The position numbers and the translations under genes were made by a program. From NCBI GenBank assembly GCA_003279715.1, contig QCGY01000012.1, positions 1 through 41,934 on the forward strand: 41,934 nt of DNA, read 5' to 3'. Shown in pieces: positions 38,545-41,934 of the stretch. The stretch is from Pelagibacteraceae bacterium AG-390-D18 (GTDB lineage Bacteria > Pseudomonadota > Alphaproteobacteria > Pelagibacterales > Pelagibacteraceae). The notes under the pieces are model-generated. The model was not told the origin of the DNA. It worked only from the letters and a program-made list of their open reading frames with translations, and ran no database searches. Numbering within the stretch: the first letter of the stretch is position 1; each line of letters begins with the position of its first letter.

Positions 38545-39552
38545 TTATTTTATAAGACCAGCTTCTTTATAAAATTTTTCTGCACCAGGATGCAAAGGTA
38601 CGCCTACTCCAGAAAGAGCAGATTCAGGTGTGATAGTTTTACCTTTTGCATGACCAACATCCATTAACTTTCTAGACTCCTTATTCCATAAAGCTTTTGT
38701 AATTTGGTAAATAAGCTCATTATCTTCTTTTGCAGAAGTAAACCATTGTGCTCCTACTGCTACAGTATTTACTTCATCAACTCCCTCGTATGTTCCTGAA
38801 GGAATAGGGCTTTGTGAAAAAAACCCATATTTTGAAGTAAGCGCTTTAGCTCCAGCACCATCAATTGGTACTAATTTGATATCTACTGAAGAAGCCAGCT
38901 CAACAACGGCTCCTGTGGGAAAACCAGCTACAACAAAAATTGCATCTACCTTACCATTTCTTAGTGCGTCTGTAGCTGCTTTACCTTTTAGGGCCTCAGC
39001 TTTTACATCACCTGTACTTAGACCATTAGACTCTAAAATTAATTTAGCATCCACATAAGTTCCTGATCCAGGCTCATCTAATGAAACTCGTTTTCCTTTT
39101 AAATCTTTAACAGAATTAATGTTGCTATCCTTAAGTGCAATTAGATGAATATGTTCTTGAAAAAGAGCAGCTATAGTTCTCAAATCTTTAGCAGGTGCTT
39201 TTCCTTCCATTGTTCCCGTTCCTGTATATGCCCAATAAGCAACATCAGATTGCGCAAAGCCTGAATTTCTAAGACCTGAAATTATAGCGTTAACATTATC
39301 AACAGAACCTCTAGACGAAACAGCAGATGCAATTAAATTTGGTACTCCACAACTTCCACCTTTTCCGCACTCTCTCGATCCTGGTGGTTTTGATATTGCA
39401 TTTGCTATCATTCCTCCTACAGGATAATAGGTATAAGCAGTACCACCTGTTCCTATTGTAAAGAAATTAACTTCCGCAGAAAATGCTTTTCCACCCAAAC
39501 CAGTGGTCAACAGCAAAATCATTAAAAAATTTTTAAATAAGTTTTTAAACAT
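38545..39552 (-). CDS. TRAP-TAXI periplasmic solute-binding protein
   Basis: 335 aa from the ATG at 39552. A signal peptide (MFKNLFKNFLMILLLTTGLGGKAFSA) is followed by EVNFFTIGTGGTAYTYYPVGGMIANAIS, the TAXI family opening. KGKRVSLDEPGSGTYVDA and VDAIFVVAGFPTGAV are further family segments. A TTG at 39603 would add 17 residues in front of the signal peptide and is rejected. AGAGGGAAAG just before the ATG is a clear ribosome-binding site. Binds the substrate in the periplasm and hands it to a fused permease; TAXI substrates are often dicarboxylates or amino acids but cannot be assigned here. Confidence 0.94.
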   Translation of the reverse strand: MFKNLFKNFLMILLLTTGLGGKAFSAEVNFFTIGTGGTAYTYYPVGGMIANAISKPPGSRECGKGGSCGVPNLIASAVSSRGSVDNVNAIISGLRNSGFAQSDVAYWAYTGTGTMEGKAPAKDLRTIAALFQEHIHLIALKDSNINSVKDLKGKRVSLDEPGSGTYVDAKLILESNGLSTGDVKAEALKGKAATDALRNGKVDAIFVVAGFPTGAVVELASSVDIKLVPIDGAGAKALTSKYGFFSQSPIPSGTYEGVDEVNTVAVGAQWFTSAKEDNELIYQITKALWNKESRKLMDVGHAKGKTITPESALSGVGVPLHPGAEKFYKEAGLIK

Positions 39553-39595
39553 TCTTTCCCTCTCTATATATTGGTTATTATTTATTATCTTAGTT

Positions 39596-39615
39596 AATAA
39601 CAATGGAATGTTATT
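39596..39615 (-). other. AT-rich stem-loop between first permease and binding-protein gene
   Basis: AATAACA-TTCCAT-TGTTATT is a perfect 7-bp stem with a 6-nt loop, 6 nt downstream of the first permease stop codon and 43 nt before the binding-protein ATG. It has one G-C pair and no T-run, so it is weak as a terminator. It may mark the 3' end of the upstream message or be chance. Confidence 0.3.
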
Positions 39616-39621
39616 GTCTAT

Positions 39622-41934
39622 CTAATTTTTTCTTTTAAAATTAAAGTAACCAAATATTATTAAAATAATTATAGCTAAAGGATATATTATCGACTTATTA
39701 GGTCGATTAGCATTTTCTATTTTAAATTCACTTATATAGTCACCCATCTCAAATCCACTTTTTTTTGCTTTTCCATTCCATTTTAAAGTATCAACAACAA
39801 TTTTATCCTGATCTTTGACTAAATTAATTCCATATTCTTCAATATTATATTCTGACTCAAAAGTATTTTTATTAATCACAAATAGTTTATATCTTTCACC
39901 ATAAGGACTGGGTCTTGTAACTTTAAATCTTACTTCTTTATTAGGATCTATTTTTACAGTGTTAATATTATTGATATCTTGAAAATCATATTTTGGGTAA
40001 AATTTATTTAAAACAAACTCAGGTGATAATAAAGAAATAGAAATAATTAAAAAAATAATTATTTCATACCATCTTAATTTATTAATAAACCAGCCTTGTG
40101 TAGCAGACGTAAAAACTAGTATTCCCAATAAAGAAGTTGCAATTACAATTAGACCATGCCAAATACTTTCTATTCCTATTAATAATAGCTCATGATTAAA
40201 TAGAAATACGATTGGAAGAATTCCAGTTCTTAAACTATACCAAAAAGCTTGTATACCAGTCTTTAAAGGATCACCGCCTGATATGGCTGCAGCTGCATAT
40301 GATGCTAGACCTACTGGCGGAGTGACATCCGCCATTAAACCAAAATAAAATACAAACAAATGGACAGCTATAAGTGGAAAAATAAAACCTGAGGCATTTC
40401 CAACATCAACTAGAACAGTTGCCATTAACGAAGCAACAACAACATAGTTTGCGGTTGTTGGAAGTCCCATACCTAAAAGTAAACACAAGACAATTGTTAA
40501 GAATAATAAAATTGTGACATTATCTTTTGCAATAGACTCTATAACTATAATTAAATTTGTACTTAAACCTGTAGATCCTACTGCACCAACTATTATTCCA
40601 GCTGTTGCTATAGCTATTCCAACACCAACCATATTTAAAGCACCTTTTTCAAATCCAACAATAGTTTGGTTAAACCACATTTTTAGAGCATCTTTAGAAA
40701 AAGAGTTTTTAATTAGCAAATAAACTAAATTAACTAAAATTAAAGAAACTGTAGCATAGAAGATAGAGTAAGATGCGGTGAACCTTAAGTAAACTAGCAT
40801 ATAAATTAAAACAAAAATTGGAATTAAAAAATGAAGTCCTGAGAAAAATGTTTTTTTTAAATTTGGGACATCAGCATCATCCATACCTTTTAGATTTAAT
40901 TTTAATGCTTCAAGATGAGAAATATAAAATAAAGCAATATAAGAAATAATAGCTGGTAAAAAAGCATGTTTTACAACTTCAAAATAAGTAACACCTATAA
41001 AGCTTGCCATAACAAATGCTGCAGCACCCATAACTGGTGGCATGATTTGACCATTAACAGATGATGAAACTTCTATTGCACCTGCTTTTTCCTCAGAAAA
41101 CCCTGTTTTTTTCATAATTGGAATTGTAAAAGTTCCTGTAGTAACAGTGTTAGCAATTGAAGATCCTGATATTAAACCGGTCATGCCAGAACCTAAAATT
41201 GCTGCTTTTGCAGGTCCGCCTCTCATTTTACCAACCATCGCAAAAGCTAAATCTAAAAAATATTTTCCACCTCCTGCTGTTTCTAAAAGAGCACCAAATA
41301 ATACAAATAAAAAAATAAAATCTACAGAAACACCGATTGGAATTCCAAATATAGCTTCTTGATCAAGCCATTGAAAACCAACCAGTCTGTTCAATGAGAG
41401 TCCACCATGAGATATTATATCAGGTGCATATCTTCCAAAATATGAAAATAGCAGGAAACAAGTAGCAATAATTACTAATGGCAAACCTATTGCTCTTCTT
41501 GTAGCTTCAAGCAAAATTAAAATACCAAGGCCACCAATAATCAACTCTATCGGTAATTTGAAACTATCTCCTATTACAACACTTAGTAAAACACCTCCAC
41601 GATCAACTAATTGATCATAAAAAAAATATATGTAAAAACACGACAAAGCTCCAATAAAGCTTATAAAAATATCAAATATAGAAATTTTTTTTCCTTTGGA
41701 GATTGGATAGATTAAAAATGCTAAAGTTAATGCAAAACCAAGATGAATTGCTCTTGCTGGCAATCCTTTGAACATTCCAAAATTAAAAATGAAAGGAAAT
41801 GGAGATGCATACCAAAGCTGAAACAACGACCAAATGATCGCGATTGCTGCAACAATCTTTAAATGTAAACCTGTAAGATTTTTTGTTGGAGATAAATCCT
41901 CATTAATTTTATCTTTTACTTTTTCGCTAATGCT
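39622..41934 (-). CDS. TRAP-TAXI transporter, fused permease with C-terminal periplasmic domain (first of two), 5' end outside window
   Basis: 770 residues visible. The frame stays open to the right edge (KVKDKINEDLSPTKNLTG precedes the first helix), so the true start lies beyond 41934 and an internal TTG at 41826 is not the start. The core has SGSSIANTVTTGTFTIPIMKK, NGQIMPPVMGAAAFVM and GMGLPTTANYV. Unlike the second permease it has an extra C-terminal part of about 150 residues. This is a soluble segment with a PDZ-like stretch (KWNGKAKKSGFEMGDYI) followed by a final helix (IIYPLAIIILIIFGYF), resembling the DUF3394-type extension of some TRAP permeases. It is transcribed before the TAXI binding protein. 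Confidence 0.93.
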   Translation of the reverse strand, partial: SISEKVKDKINEDLSPTKNLTGLHLKIVAAIAIIWSLFQLWYASPFPFIFNFGMFKGLPARAIHLGFALTLAFLIYPISKGKKISIFDIFISFIGALSCFYIYFFYDQLVDRGGVLLSVVIGDSFKLPIELIIGGLGILILLEATRRAIGLPLVIIATCFLLFSYFGRYAPDIISHGGLSLNRLVGFQWLDQEAIFGIPIGVSVDFIFLFVLFGALLETAGGGKYFLDLAFAMVGKMRGGPAKAAILGSGMTGLISGSSIANTVTTGTFTIPIMKKTGFSEEKAGAIEVSSSVNGQIMPPVMGAAAFVMASFIGVTYFEVVKHAFLPAIISYIALFYISHLEALKLNLKGMDDADVPNLKKTFFSGLHFLIPIFVLIYMLVYLRFTASYSIFYATVSLILVNLVYLLIKNSFSKDALKMWFNQTIVGFEKGALNMVGVGIAIATAGIIVGAVGSTGLSTNLIIVIESIAKDNVTILLFLTIVLCLLLGMGLPTTANYVVVASLMATVLVDVGNASGFIFPLIAVHLFVFYFGLMADVTPPVGLASYAAAAISGGDPLKTGIQAFWYSLRTGILPIVFLFNHELLLIGIESIWHGLIVIATSLLGILVFTSATQGWFINKLRWYEIIIFLIISISLLSPEFVLNKFYPKYDFQDINNINTVKIDPNKEVRFKVTRPSPYGERYKLFVINKNTFESEYNIEEYGINLVKDQDKIVVDTLKWNGKAKKSGFEMGDYISEFKIENANRPNKSIIYPLAIIILIIFGYFNFKRKN

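Noticed and set aside
41826..41934. TTG at 41826 as the start of the first TRAP permease
   Set aside because: The same frame is open to the window edge with a plausible cytoplasmic N-terminus and the first part of helix 1, so the gene is cut by the edge.

Overview
The window is strongly AT-rich and extremely compact. Genes abut or overlap, no gene-free stretch exceeds about 180 bp, and there are no insertion sequences, phage genes or CRISPR arrays. The gene content is alphaproteobacterial: a bolA / DnaJ-like / cobS / cobT cluster, a RegB-type redox kinase, thrS-infC-rpmI-rplT-pheS-pheT, and TRAP-TAXI transporters. Together with the very high A/T codon use this points to a streamlined marine SAR11 (Pelagibacterales) genome. 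That assignment rests on recognising the proteins and the style of the genome, not on a database search.

Layout. 2-403: 3' end of a SET-domain protein. 383-4513 (minus): small membrane protein, exported 588-aa protein of unknown function, def, fmt, truA. 4571-6176 (plus): aroK, aroB. 6165-6425 (minus): bolA. 6447-9738 (plus): zinc-finger J-protein, cobS, cobT. 9735-13078 (minus): gyrB then regB. 13193-22851 (minus): glycosyltransferase, thrS, infC, rpmI, rplT, pheS, pheT, lepA, tRNA-Ser(GGA). 22894-23637 (plus): alpha/beta hydrolase. 23634-29578 (minus): gltD, gltB. 29761-30525 (plus): uppP. 30522-35729 (minus): aceE, aceF, EamA permease. 35890-36512 (plus): tRNA-Arg(ACG), a 32-codon membrane micro-ORF, a hotdog thioesterase. 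36514-41934 (minus): a TRAP-TAXI locus with two fused permeases flanking one periplasmic binding protein; its first permease runs off the right edge.

How the genes work together. Most are housekeeping: translation (formyl-Met processing, Phe/Thr tRNA charging, IF-3, L20, L35, EF4, two tRNAs), aromatic amino-acid synthesis, ammonia assimilation (GltBD), pyruvate oxidation (AceEF), gyrase and undecaprenyl phosphate recycling. The accessory part is the TRAP-TAXI importer.

Points that stand out. pheT is split by one extra base in an A9 tract. AceE carries an N-terminal lipoyl domain closely resembling that of the adjacent AceF. The CobS/CobT AAA+/VWA pair sits with a zinc-finger J-protein and BolA, in a lineage known for lacking de novo cobalamin synthesis. 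A previously easy-to-miss 32-aa membrane peptide follows tRNA-Arg. Several regulatory layouts are extremely compressed: divergent promoters in 21 and 42 bp, nested convergent stop codons, and a tRNA starting 2 nt after a stop codon.
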